Below the pieces are notes generated by a model. The model did no database searches, was not told where the DNA came from, and saw nothing but the letters and a program-made list of their open reading frames with translations. The translations under genes and the position numbers were made by a program. From the NCBI GenBank assembly GCA_017987975.1, contig JAGNSQ010000024.1, forward strand, positions 1-32,605: 32,605 nt of DNA, in the 5' to 3' direction. Source of the DNA: Saprospiraceae bacterium (lineage in GTDB: Bacteria > Bacteroidota > Bacteroidia > Chitinophagales > Saprospiraceae). Shown here one piece after another: positions 1-9,282 of this stretch (position 1 is its first letter; each line of letters starts with the position of its first letter).

Positions 1-541
1 AGGCTTCGGCATTTTGAGCATCTAATCTTACGATCTCATTTAAGGTAAGAATGGCTGCGTCATATTGAGCTAAGATAAGCTGTGTTTCTGACAGTTTGAG
101 TAAAGTAGGAATCCTATTAGGAAACAACGCACCTGCTTTTTGCATTGCTTGCAAGGCTCTGGAAGAAAGGTTGTTGTCTAAAAATGCATCAGACAGCAAA
201 TGATAATAGGGGGCCTGCAATGAGTCGGTGGTAATGGCTACCCGAAGATCTTCAATGCATTCATCATATTTTTTTAAAGTGTACAGCCTCTCAGCTCTTT
301 TAAACCTGAGTTTGTCATTCAGGGGGTCTTTGTCTAAGGCAATGGTGAGCGCATCTACAATCTCATCACCAATCACTGCAAAATTGCTTTTAGATTCATC
401 TTTTTTTTCTTCCTTACATGAAATGAAAAATGAAAAACATATCAAAATAACAAGTGACGATAACTTAAATGAGTTACTCAAATAGATTAGTGATAAATTT
501 AAAAGACGTTTAAAAACAGGGGCGTGGTGATTATGGGTCAT
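1..541 (-). CDS. TPR-repeat lipoprotein, 3' end beyond window edge
   Basis: An open reading frame of 180 codons runs leftward from an ATG at 541-539 and leaves the window without a stop. The N-terminus has a basic stretch, a hydrophobic segment and a lipobox ending FFISC (Cys42 from this ATG), followed by KEEKKDE, so it is a predicted lipoprotein. Residues from about 65 onward form at least three tetratricopeptide-like helical pairs, with the typical small and aromatic spacing (RAERLYTLKKYDECIEDL, then LSDAFLDNNLSSRALQAM, then LSETQLILAQYDAAILTL). TPR lipoproteins usually act as protein-protein adaptors in the envelope; no partner can be named. An in-frame TTG at 481-479 would give a more ordinary 22-residue signal peptide. 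A promoter-like TAnnTTTG 26 nt upstream of the ATG favours the longer form. It lies 91 bp downstream of the PBP1C gene on the same strand. Confidence 0.8.
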   Translation of the reverse strand, partial: MTHNHHAPVFKRLLNLSLIYLSNSFKLSSLVILICFSFFISCKEEKKDESKSNFAVIGDEIVDALTIALDKDPLNDKLRFKRAERLYTLKKYDECIEDLRVAITTDSLQAPYYHLLSDAFLDNNLSSRALQAMQKAGALFPNRIPTLLKLSETQLILAQYDAAILTLNEIVRLDAQNAEA

Positions 542-567
542 GAAATCCAGCTATGTTGATTTAAGTG

Positions 568-575
568 CAAATGTA
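568..575 (-). promoter_or_regulatory. Bacteroidota -7 element of the TPR lipoprotein gene
   Basis: On the minus strand the bases read TACATTTG, a full match to the Bacteroidota -7 consensus TAnnTTTG, and end 26 nt before the ATG at 541. A TTG lies only 13 bp upstream, closer than the usual -33 spacing, so the -33 element is uncertain. Confidence 0.5.
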
Positions 576-632
576 AGAAATTAACGATCAACGGGCCTTA
601 TTCGTATTCAGAACACCACCATAGCGGACAAA

Positions 633-2966
633 TTATTTGGTTATGAGCTCAAATTTACGTGTAATTTCTTTTCCGGATTCATCCGTTAAAGTCAGCCTGT
701 GTTTGCCGGCTATTGTTTTGACAGCAAAAGTGTGAAATTCTATGGTATGGCCTAAAAACTGTCCATCCAGGTACCAAAATATTTTAGCTTTTCTATCATA
801 ATGGTTAGCCTTAAAAACAACAGATTGCAGCGTACCGCTCAGGTCTTTGGGTGTGAATATCTTTGTGTTTTCGGATGGATAAATCAATGAAAAAGAAGTA
901 TTGTTGGATGAAAATCCTTCTTCCAGGCAATTCTCATCCATGACAGGAATGGTTTTGAAGTCGCTGTGAGATTTGGCGTAATACAATTCTTGTTCTGGGG
1001 GTAAAACAAAGTAGACGGCTTCCAGGGTTTCTTCACCTGTCTGGCATTCTTTCAGCACTCGTTTTCCTGTAGATTTGGTTATAGTCAGTCTTTGGTGAAA
1101 TGGACAAATTCCTGCGTCCAGAGCTGATATGCCCAAATACCTGGTTTCCGATGAAGTGCAGTCTTTGCCTGCTAAATAACCCGAGGAAGTGCAAATTTCT
1201 GCTGGTCTCAGATCATCCCATGGCGTATCAAACCAGGCAGGTTCAGGAAGCTGGTTAAACACTTCAAACATAACTGGCGCTGCTCTGTGAATCCCGGTAA
1301 GGTTACTCCGTGCTCTTCCATTAGCATTGCCCACCCAGACTCCGATGGTGTATTTTTTGTCAAACCCAATTGCCCATGCATCCCTGTGTCCAAATGAGGT
1401 ACCTGTTTTCCATGCTAATGGTCGGTGAGAGCTAAACTCCTCCCATCTGCCTTCTTCATCCGGCCTACCTAAATTTTGAAGAGATGAAACCATTGAATGG
1501 ACAGCTGATGCAGAAAACAATGCAGGTGAGGCTTGCAAAGGCATGGACTGAAATTCCCATTTTTCATTAGACAACAATGGGGTTTGATATGGATGAATTC
1601 TGTATTTTCCATTGTTACCTGGGTACTCGCTTAAGATCCGTGACATAGCGCTATAAGTACTGCATATTTCCCATAGACTCACTTCTCCACCACCCAGAAT
1701 CAGAGAGAGTCCGTAATGTTCAGCATTTTTATTTAATGTAGAAATTCCACATTTGTGTAAACGATCCAGAAATCGGGCAATTCCAAATTTTCGAAGTAAA
1801 AGTACAAAAGGTATATTTAATGATCTTTGCAGTGCCTCATCTGCAGGTACCGCTCCTCTGTGGGTGCGATCAAAATTGCTGGGGGTATATCCATTAATGG
1901 CTATTGGAATATCAGCCACCAAAGACCATGGGGTAATTTGACCTTCGTCCAGCATCGACATATAAAGCAATGGTTTTAAAATACTACCCGAACTTCTTTT
2001 AGCCATGATCATATCAATTGGGCTTTCTGGGGCATTTCCCACGTAGGCAACTATGTTGCCTTTTTCATTATCGAGTACCAGAATTGCAAGATGATCTATT
2101 TGGTCTTCCCTATAGATATCATTGTACTTTTGAGCAATTTCGGTGCAGAATTTTTGAACATTTCCAGAAAGAGATGTGAGTTGGATGCCCGATTTGTTTT
2201 TTGAAAATGTAAGGTGGTCTACCAGATGGTTGGCAAAGCTGGGTAATGATATGGGCTTTTCAGGAAGGACTTCCTCAACACTTAACTGATAAGTAACTGT
2301 GTCAAGTATTTCTTTTGCATGTAAACGCAACAACAACTTATTCCTTTTGTCCAGTAAAACACTTCGGTTTTTACTAATGTGAATCATGCTTGGCTGGTTG
2401 GGTAAAACAGCCAACATTGCTGCCTCAGCCCAACTTAAATCATCAGCTGATTTGCTAAAATACCTCCAACAAGCTGCTTCTATTCCCACCACATTTCCAC
2501 CAAACGGAGCATTAGTCAAATAATATTGTAAAATTTCCTCCTTGCTATGGCTCAATTCCAGGAATATAGCACCCCCCATTTCTTCAAGCTTTGACCATAA
2601 ATTTCGCTTTTGGTTGTTCAAACCCATCCGCATAACCTGCATTGAAATGGTACTCCCGCCTCTTTTGACAGCGTTGTTACTGAACTGACTCAGCACAGAC
2701 GCCAACAATGACCTGGCATCTATGCCGGGATGTTGATAAAACCGCTGGTCTTCATAGGTAAGTAACGCGGTTACAAATTTTAACGGCACCTCTTTTGACT
2801 TACCAAATCGCCACTGACCATCTTTTGCTATCCGGGCCCCCATTAATTGCTGATCATTGTCATAAACAGCTGTGCTCAAAGGGTGTTGAAAAAGGTAATC
2901 GGGATTGTATTTAATAAAACCGAATAACAAAATTCCAATTGATATAAAAGCAGAAAGAAGTTTCAA
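633..2966 (-). CDS. pbpC: Penicillin-binding protein 1C (bifunctional transglycosylase/transpeptidase)
   Basis: A 777-residue class A penicillin-binding protein that polymerises and cross-links peptidoglycan at the outer face of the inner membrane. An N-terminal membrane anchor (residues 3-18) is followed by a GT51 transglycosylase domain with the catalytic motif YEDQRFYQHPGID (Glu72) and RGGSTISMQ (102-110). The transpeptidase domain has SxxK (Ser328-Ile-Leu-Lys331), SLN (382-384) and KTGT (520-523). The last 90 or so residues match the C-terminal domain typical of PBP1C. The start is TTG at 2966: an in-frame TAA lies a short way upstream, and the next Met is well past the membrane anchor. 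It follows the alpha-2-macroglobulin gene by 14 bp. The same pair occurs in Escherichia coli (yfhM-pbpC), which supports a joint role in wall repair or defence. All catalytic motifs are intact. Confidence 0.95.
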   Translation of the reverse strand: MKLLSAFISIGILLFGFIKYNPDYLFQHPLSTAVYDNDQQLMGARIAKDGQWRFGKSKEVPLKFVTALLTYEDQRFYQHPGIDARSLLASVLSQFSNNAVKRGGSTISMQVMRMGLNNQKRNLWSKLEEMGGAIFLELSHSKEEILQYYLTNAPFGGNVVGIEAACWRYFSKSADDLSWAEAAMLAVLPNQPSMIHISKNRSVLLDKRNKLLLRLHAKEILDTVTYQLSVEEVLPEKPISLPSFANHLVDHLTFSKNKSGIQLTSLSGNVQKFCTEIAQKYNDIYREDQIDHLAILVLDNEKGNIVAYVGNAPESPIDMIMAKRSSGSILKPLLYMSMLDEGQITPWSLVADIPIAINGYTPSNFDRTHRGAVPADEALQRSLNIPFVLLLRKFGIARFLDRLHKCGISTLNKNAEHYGLSLILGGGEVSLWEICSTYSAMSRILSEYPGNNGKYRIHPYQTPLLSNEKWEFQSMPLQASPALFSASAVHSMVSSLQNLGRPDEEGRWEEFSSHRPLAWKTGTSFGHRDAWAIGFDKKYTIGVWVGNANGRARSNLTGIHRAAPVMFEVFNQLPEPAWFDTPWDDLRPAEICTSSGYLAGKDCTSSETRYLGISALDAGICPFHQRLTITKSTGKRVLKECQTGEETLEAVYFVLPPEQELYYAKSHSDFKTIPVMDENCLEEGFSSNNTSFSLIYPSENTKIFTPKDLSGTLQSVVFKANHYDRKAKIFWYLDGQFLGHTIEFHTFAVKTIAGKHRLTLTDESGKEITRKFELITK

Positions 2967-2980
2967 TTCAAAAGATTGAC

Positions 2981-5900
2981 TTATTGAAGCTTAGTGTCAT
3001 TACTGTCTTTCGATTTTACAATCTTAACCCTGCCTGAAGGCATCCTGGCATAAACCTCATTATTGTACATCGCTTCGATGGTTACCGGAGCTTGATAAAA
3101 TACTCCGGAATAAGTGGCAATCAATGGAATATCAATGGTAATAGTACTACCTTTATAAAGATCAAAAAATGTTATCACCTTGTCATCTCTGATATCCTGG
3201 TATTCATAATTGGTGCTTCCGGAATTTATTCCATTTAGGCGTTCATTGCTAACTTCCCAGCCTGCAGGTAGTTGAAAGGTGAGTGCCATATTTTCCAATC
3301 TTGACCCAAATGTTCCAGGGTTGGTTGCTTTAATTTTCGCAATAAAACTTTGACCTTGGGTGAGATTGTAAGCATCAATGGGTCTGCCACCAATGTCAAC
3401 ATAAGAAACATTCAATTGTACGTTTTTGGAACTTGCAGGTAAAGACTGTTGCATTCCTGGAATACCTTTGATGATGGTTTTTACATAAATGGGTCCTTTG
3501 GTCCCATTGCTAAGGGTTATCGTTTGCTGGTTGCTTGATTCATTGATGGCAATTTCGGCAACAGCAATGCTTTTATTGGTATTGATGGGGGGCAATGTTT
3601 TTCCATTATAGGTCAAATTGGCAATTAGTCCTTTTCTATCTGCTCCCTTGTAAAATTTTTCTACTACCAAAAGGGCATGACTTATTGCCTGTGTATTATG
3701 CCAACCGCTGCTATTGAGTTCCTGAACAATGGCCTTGATTGTATTTAACGCCTGGCTTGTCTGTCCAGCTTGCATTTGAGCTTCAGCTTTTAAAGCCATA
3801 TCCCGCATTGGTGATCCATAGGTATAGTAATTATAGTCTTCTTTTGAATTTGTAACATTCAGTTTAGCCACTTTTACAAGCAATTCTGAGGCTACCTGTT
3901 TCTTACCCGAAATTGCAAAAGCGGCAGCAAGTGTATTGCCGGCAGGAGCAGTCAGGTTTTTTACTTGTCGCAATCGATTCATTGCTCCCGATTCTGGTTT
4001 GCCATATTTTGCCAGGGTATAGAGGCGGTAGGCTTGAGCAGTATGGTCAATATCTATATTTGTATTGTATTTATTGGCTTGATTTTTTTGGTAAGCATAC
4101 CATTTGATCAATAATTTTTCAGGAACAAAATAATTCTGTGCTTTGGCCTCTATTAAAAAATGACCTGCGTATGAGCTTGCCCAATCTTCTGAAGTATTGT
4201 TTCCCGGCCAATAAGCAAATCCTCCAGAGGCTGTTTGAAATCCTGTTATTCGTTGAATTGCCTTTGTAATATTTTGATTAACCTCTTTTTGTCTTCCAGG
4301 AGAAAGATGAATTATGTCCCCAACGTACAATTGTGGAAAGGCCGCAGAAGTAGTCTGTTCAATGCAACCATAAGGATACGTTATTAAATATTGCAACCTT
4401 GAATTCAGATTTAATGAAGGCATGTTTGAGATTTCAAGTTGTGTGGTATGACTGCCTTTCGTCCCAAACAAATCCAAAGGTAAATTGACTTTTTGTCCAG
4501 CTTCGATTTTAAATTCTCTAACCCTGATTTCAGCTAGATTAGGATTTCTTATTTCAATCTCTGTGATATCTTTGGTCGACATTCGCGCACTTGTAACTTT
4601 TGCTCCGATCTTTGCTATTCCTACAGAATTTCCTGTTTTTACACCAAATTGGCTAAGCAGGTCCCCTTCTTTTTCAAATGTCAACACATTAGTAGCATTG
4701 CCTGCAGAAAAATAGGTCTTATCTGCTTCAAGACTTACATTGATCTTACCCAGGTTTTTTACCATGGCAAAAACATTGGCACCTAAATCAAATTCATCAC
4801 CTGGTGCCAGAATGCGGGGTAGAGTAGTCTGAACCATCAAATCTTTTTTGACTTGACGAGTGGCCTCAGCCATGCCAAATGCATCTTTGTTTCTGGCAAT
4901 AACCATGATTCTTACTGAACCTACATATTTATCAATTTTAAGATTGTGAGTGGCTAACCCACCTTTACTTTCAAATGGACCCAAAAATTTTACGGTCGGC
5001 ACAAAACGATTAGCCTTTTTAACTGAATTGAGATTGAGGTTATCAGCATCCCCCCCAACAGTAAACAAGTTCTCAAACTCCTGTCCATATGGGTTCATTA
5101 CTTTATCATACATATCCCAGGTGTCAATGCCAAGGGCAAGTTTTGCAAAAAAATGATCCGTTGGATTTGGGGTTTTAAAACGGGTGAGGTCGAGAAGTCC
5201 TTCATCAACTACTGCAATGGTATAGGCCATTGGTCTATTGTTTTGTTCTCTCACCTTTAAAGTGAAGGTCTCATCAGGTTTTAGTGTTGAAGGGGCTTCT
5301 ATTACAGGATTTAAAGTACGAGCAGGGTCCGTTACTTTTATTGGCAAGACCCCGTACATCCTCAAAGGTAACCCGTTGGCCGTATTGGCATAGGGTTGTA
5401 CCAGACTTACGTGTAAAAATATATTAGGAGCCATTGCCGGAGACACTGCCACATCTACAACCGTTTCCTTCGCTTTACCATTTACCAATTGGGTAGAGAT
5501 TATTTGATTTCCTTGTTCAATACTCAATAAAATTTTTGAGTTTTCATTGCTGGGAATCCTTAGTTTTATTTTCTCTCCTGTGTTATAACTTTCTTTGTCT
5601 GCGCTCAATTTAATAATCTGTGCAGCTTCCCCATGACTCGGAGGATTTCCCCATTTACTTGTATAAAACAGACCTCCTGTGCAATGGCCGGATACATCAT
5701 CACACACTCTGATAAGGTAGTTGCCATAATCTTCATAAACATCACTCCATTCTGCCATGCCTTTGCTGTTGGTCTTGATTTTGGCTGTTTTAATAGACCC
5801 TGTATGATCTGAAGAATTAAATTTTAAAAGGTTGTAATTGGACTCATTATACCACCAGTTCCATTCAGCAGAGTAAAGACCAATGCTAATGTCTCTGTTG

Positions 5901-8524
5901 GCAACAGGTTTGCCATCTGCATCTACAACAACCATTGAAATTTTCTGGGGTATGCCTGATTTTAGATAATGACCTCCCCATTCAGATTCGGGAATTTTAA
6001 TTCCTACGTATGAAGTATAAGGGTGTACATCAGCAGAAGTATAATCTTCACTGAAATTTCCTGATTTTTCAAATACTTTCGTTTTAATTCCCACTTTCAG
6101 TCCTGAGGCCGGCAGAAATGATGGATTTTGTTTTAACTGATAAGTTCCACTCCCGGTTTGGTCTAGGCTTGAAGAAAACATTTTTTCCGGATAATAATCG
6201 GACCCTCTGGCAGGATCTTCAAAACGATAATTTGTAAAATTTTTAAAGGTCTGAATTCGGTCATTCCAGGTGACCTCCACCTCTGATTTAAGTCCTTCTG
6301 CTGATGCACCATGGAGCCAGGTCGATTCAAAGGCAAGGGTAGGTTCCTGATAGAGCTTAATGACGTCGGGTAGGTTTTTATATCTGATTTTTAGTCTGTT
6401 GGGTTTTACTGTTTCTACTTTTACTGACTTATAAAAGGTTTCACCGCCCACAGTAACCATCCATTTCCAGTTACCGGTTGGGCTGCTGGCAGAGGTAGGT
6501 ATTTTACAATGGTACAAATGGTCAATGTTTTCTGTTAGGTTTCTTTCAAACTGAATTTTCCCCCTGCTATCCTCCATCTGGATTTTAATTGGTAATTGAG
6601 CATCTAAGCTGGGTCCCTCTTTTTTGTTGTGTTGAAATAACATAACACTTACAAACATAGTATCACCTGGCCGATATACACCTCGTTCACCATAAATAAA
6701 AGCATCGAGACCATCTTTCAATTCTTTGCCATTGATGTCAAAATCACTGAGTGAATTGGCAAAATGTTCCAATAAACTTAAGTATCCATATTTGCCGTCT
6801 TTTTTTGCCATCGCAAAACTGGGTGCATCTTTGCATTCAACATTGAGCAATCCATTGGCATCTGTTACTCCTTTACCTACTTCCTGTTTTTGAAAATCAA
6901 ACAGGGTAATTTCTGTTCCGCTTAAACCTTCAGATGTTGTAAGATGATTGGCAAAAAGTGTCCATGATTTTTCATCTCTGCTGCCCTTTGCCAGCAAGCC
7001 GATGTTGGTTGAAAATAGATTGGTTCTGATAAAATGTTCTCCATAATAGTAGTAAGGTCTACATGGATTGCTTTCATCATAGTAGCCATCATCATAATAG
7101 GTATCTCCGTATTCTCCTTCATTATTGGGTGCTTCACATTCCAGTTTGAGTACATCATCTTTACTAAAACGAATTTCAATATTATAGATAGAACCGGGAT
7201 CTACGGTTACCATTCTACTTAGGTCTAAAGTGTATTTCTGCCATTTTTCTTCATTATTTGCAGGAGAAATTTTAGTGAGATCTACCTTGCCTGTGAACAT
7301 AACTTTTCCAACAGGGTTTAAATCATAATGTTGATCCAGTGCATTGTATTGCAAAAACTGTAGCACATTGGATTGGTAAATTTTAGTAATTTCAATTTCA
7401 ACGGATTTCAAATTAATGGCTTGGAACGGAAACCAGACTTGCTCTGTTTCCGGCATAATAACTCCTTTTCTCAATGCTTTTACCTCAGGTTTTGCAGGCA
7501 GAAATGAAAACCCGGAAGACAACGATTGTCCCAAAATTTTGCCACTCTTATTCTTAAGTCCTGATGCTACTTCCATTTTTAAGTCAGTACCCGGATATTG
7601 TTCAAGATAGATGGTCAGTCTGTTCCCATTGATGTCAATTGCTACTTCCTCATCCCAATCAACAACAGAAATCAATCCTTTTTTTTCCTGGTTCTCGTCC
7701 AGGGGGTCAGAGAAGATTAAGTCAATGGTCTTAGAACCATTTCTGTTAACCTTGCTTTCAAGAAAAACAAATTCATTTAGACCAACTACTTTCAGTTGTT
7801 TACTTCCTTTGAAATCATTATCAATGCTTGTAGCATCGTATTTTATTTCAAGTATGGATTCTTTTTCGGATCTCTTAATTCCACTTATGTAAAAGCTATG
7901 CTCTTTACCTGAAAGGTGTTCCCATCTGAGCGAGAGTCCTTTGTTTCCTTCTTGAAATACTTCAATTGATTTCTCAATGGCTGCATTATCTGCATTATCC
8001 AGGCAATTTACCCATCCCTTGACCTGAATTATGGCATTTCCGCTATCGTCTGCTAAGTACTCCAGACCTTCATGCGATAGTGTAAGCTGCTGTTCAATTG
8101 TTGCGATGGCAAGAACAGGCAAAGCTTCTTTTTCCGGGACATTCTTAAATATCTTTTGTAGGTCAAAGGTGACTTCATATCTCTGGTTTGAAGACAAAAT
8201 CTGATCGGGTTTAAAAATCAGGGTTAGTGCATCCTGCCAAACCCACTTTCCTGCAACTACAGGGTCCATCCTGGCTATGCCTGAAGGGAGTTCGTTGTCA
8301 GCGGAGGCCACCAATTGGTCAGGTATTTTGGCAAACCTAACCATTATTGGGTCTGATGTTGATATTCTTAATGGACTATATTCTGATACATAATTTTCAA
8401 TATTAACCCCCGTCCAACCCAACGGTAGATCGTCTGTGTTTTTTTTCTTTTTGCTACAGGAAATAAGGACCGTAAAAAAGGCTATTAATACAAAAATAGC
8501 AGACTGGCTGAATCTTTTTCTCAT
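2981..8524 (-). CDS. Bacterial alpha-2-macroglobulin lipoprotein with thioester motif
   Basis: A 1847-residue lipoprotein of the bacterial alpha-2-macroglobulin (A2M) family, protease traps of the periplasm that are thought to protect the cell when the outer membrane is breached. The signal peptide ends in LISC (Cys23), followed by a Ser-Lys-rich run. The body holds the MG1/MG2-like beta domains, including the GERGVYRPGDTMFVSVMLF segment typical of the family. The thioester motif is YGCIEQ, with Cys1387 and Gln1390, followed by the helical thioester-containing domain (GGFAYWPG region) and a C-terminal receptor-like domain. A Tyr/Asp/Gly-rich insert lies at about residues 455-490. It is longer than E. 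coli YfhM (about 1650 residues). The ATG at 8524 is supported by the signal peptide. The pbpC gene follows after 14 bp. Protease trapping is inferred from the family. Confidence 0.93.
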   Translation of the reverse strand: MRKRFSQSAIFVLIAFFTVLISCSKKKKNTDDLPLGWTGVNIENYVSEYSPLRISTSDPIMVRFAKIPDQLVASADNELPSGIARMDPVVAGKWVWQDALTLIFKPDQILSSNQRYEVTFDLQKIFKNVPEKEALPVLAIATIEQQLTLSHEGLEYLADDSGNAIIQVKGWVNCLDNADNAAIEKSIEVFQEGNKGLSLRWEHLSGKEHSFYISGIKRSEKESILEIKYDATSIDNDFKGSKQLKVVGLNEFVFLESKVNRNGSKTIDLIFSDPLDENQEKKGLISVVDWDEEVAIDINGNRLTIYLEQYPGTDLKMEVASGLKNKSGKILGQSLSSGFSFLPAKPEVKALRKGVIMPETEQVWFPFQAINLKSVEIEITKIYQSNVLQFLQYNALDQHYDLNPVGKVMFTGKVDLTKISPANNEEKWQKYTLDLSRMVTVDPGSIYNIEIRFSKDDVLKLECEAPNNEGEYGDTYYDDGYYDESNPCRPYYYYGEHFIRTNLFSTNIGLLAKGSRDEKSWTLFANHLTTSEGLSGTEITLFDFQKQEVGKGVTDANGLLNVECKDAPSFAMAKKDGKYGYLSLLEHFANSLSDFDINGKELKDGLDAFIYGERGVYRPGDTMFVSVMLFQHNKKEGPSLDAQLPIKIQMEDSRGKIQFERNLTENIDHLYHCKIPTSASSPTGNWKWMVTVGGETFYKSVKVETVKPNRLKIRYKNLPDVIKLYQEPTLAFESTWLHGASAEGLKSEVEVTWNDRIQTFKNFTNYRFEDPARGSDYYPEKMFSSSLDQTGSGTYQLKQNPSFLPASGLKVGIKTKVFEKSGNFSEDYTSADVHPYTSYVGIKIPESEWGGHYLKSGIPQKISMVVVDADGKPVANRDISIGLYSAEWNWWYNESNYNLLKFNSSDHTGSIKTAKIKTNSKGMAEWSDVYEDYGNYLIRVCDDVSGHCTGGLFYTSKWGNPPSHGEAAQIIKLSADKESYNTGEKIKLRIPSNENSKILLSIEQGNQIISTQLVNGKAKETVVDVAVSPAMAPNIFLHVSLVQPYANTANGLPLRMYGVLPIKVTDPARTLNPVIEAPSTLKPDETFTLKVREQNNRPMAYTIAVVDEGLLDLTRFKTPNPTDHFFAKLALGIDTWDMYDKVMNPYGQEFENLFTVGGDADNLNLNSVKKANRFVPTVKFLGPFESKGGLATHNLKIDKYVGSVRIMVIARNKDAFGMAEATRQVKKDLMVQTTLPRILAPGDEFDLGANVFAMVKNLGKINVSLEADKTYFSAGNATNVLTFEKEGDLLSQFGVKTGNSVGIAKIGAKVTSARMSTKDITEIEIRNPNLAEIRVREFKIEAGQKVNLPLDLFGTKGSHTTQLEISNMPSLNLNSRLQYLITYPYGCIEQTTSAAFPQLYVGDIIHLSPGRQKEVNQNITKAIQRITGFQTASGGFAYWPGNNTSEDWASSYAGHFLIEAKAQNYFVPEKLLIKWYAYQKNQANKYNTNIDIDHTAQAYRLYTLAKYGKPESGAMNRLRQVKNLTAPAGNTLAAAFAISGKKQVASELLVKVAKLNVTNSKEDYNYYTYGSPMRDMALKAEAQMQAGQTSQALNTIKAIVQELNSSGWHNTQAISHALLVVEKFYKGADRKGLIANLTYNGKTLPPINTNKSIAVAEIAINESSNQQTITLSNGTKGPIYVKTIIKGIPGMQQSLPASSKNVQLNVSYVDIGGRPIDAYNLTQGQSFIAKIKATNPGTFGSRLENMALTFQLPAGWEVSNERLNGINSGSTNYEYQDIRDDKVITFFDLYKGSTITIDIPLIATYSGVFYQAPVTIEAMYNNEVYARMPSGRVKIVKSKDSNDTKLQ

Positions 8525-8552
8525 TTGAAGTTGGTTTAAAATCGAAGATGTG

Positions 8553-8560
8553 TAAATATA
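8553..8560 (-). promoter_or_regulatory. Possible -7 element of the A2M-pbpC unit
   Basis: The minus strand reads TATATTTA, seven of eight positions of TAnnTTTG, and ends 28 nt before the ATG at 8524. No clear -33 TTG was found, so this is a weak call. Confidence 0.3.
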
Positions 8561-8665
8561 CTGATTTTGATAGAATAACGATAAGACAGTGAAATATATT
8601 GAAATCTAAAATCTCACAAACCTTAATGGCCTAAATGGCATTTTTTTTATACTTTTACCAATATC

Positions 8666-9241
8666 ATGAGACAAAGGAATAAACATTTTTTGGCCGATAT
8701 TAATCCCGATTGGACCCTTTTTTTGGATAGAGATGGTGTAATTAATCAAAAATTAGAGAATGATTATGTCAAAGCTTTAAATGAATTTGAATTTCTTCCG
8801 GGGGTATTAGAGGCGTTATTTGATCTCAAAGATTGGTTTTCGACCATTGTTATTGTAACCAATCAGCAAGGTATCGGAAAAGGATTAATGACGGAGTTAA
8901 ATCTGTCATGGATTCATCAATATTTAATGGAAGAGGTAGAAAACGCACACGGTAAAATTGATGCAATTTATTACTGCCCCCACCTGGAAAGTGATGATTG
9001 TAGTTGCCGCAAACCTGGGCCTGGCATGGCTTTTCAGGCAAAAAACGACTTTAAGACAATTGAATTTGAAAAGTCCATTATAATAGGTGATAGTCAATCT
9101 GACATGGAGTTTGGTCGAACACTCGGAATGAAAATGGTCTTTTGTGGAAAAAACAAAATATTAAATTGTGATGTTGATCTGGCGGTACTTGATTTGCCTC
9201 AGTTTTCAAGGTTGTTGACAAGCTATAAGGCGGATAAATGA
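8666..9241 (+). CDS. HAD-IIIA phosphatase (GmhB/HisB-N-like)
   Basis: A 191-residue phosphatase of the haloacid dehalogenase superfamily, subclass IIIA. Motif I is FLDRDGVIN (nucleophile Asp21, acid/base Asp23). Motif II is VTNQQGIGKG, and the last motif is IIGDSQSDMEFG (Asp142, Asp146). A zinc site is visible as Cys104-x-His106-x5-Cys112-x-Cys114, then RKPGPGM. These motifs are shared by D-glycero-D-manno-heptose-1,7-bisphosphate phosphatase (GmhB) and the histidinol-phosphatase domain of HisB. The short five-residue loop between His and Cys resembles HisB-N more than classical GmhB, but no histidine or heptose gene is nearby. The substrate is therefore open. It is divergent from the A2M gene, with 141 bp between them. 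A near-consensus TACTTTTA at 8650-8657 would give a very short leader. Confidence 0.85.
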   Translation: MRQRNKHFLADINPDWTLFLDRDGVINQKLENDYVKALNEFEFLPGVLEALFDLKDWFSTIVIVTNQQGIGKGLMTELNLSWIHQYLMEEVENAHGKIDAIYYCPHLESDDCSCRKPGPGMAFQAKNDFKTIEFEKSIIIGDSQSDMEFGRTLGMKMVFCGKNKILNCDVDLAVLDLPQFSRLLTSYKADK

Positions 9242-9255
9242 TGTCGCAAATTGTG

Positions 9256-9263
9256 TATCTTTG
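9256..9263 (+). promoter_or_regulatory. Bacteroidota -7 element before the Rid gene
   Basis: TATCTTTG matches TAnnTTTG in full and ends 19 nt before the ATG at 9283, in the 41-bp gap after the HAD gene. It suggests that the rid-queE-mgsA-uvrC-GH20 string has its own promoter. No -33 TTG at normal spacing is evident. Confidence 0.55.
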
Positions 9264-9282
9264 CACTATTGTTTAAATTAAG

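Noticed and set aside
228-485. Plus-strand 85-codon open frame at the left edge
   Set aside because: It lies antisense to the TPR lipoprotein frame, which has a lipobox, repeats and a promoter; the plus-strand translation is Ser/Leu-rich shadow sequence.
6922-7222. Open frames on both strands over the Tyr/Asp-rich part of the A2M gene
   Set aside because: Both are products of the biased codons of the repeat-like insert (runs of Met/Ile/Thr); the A2M frame continues uninterrupted through it.
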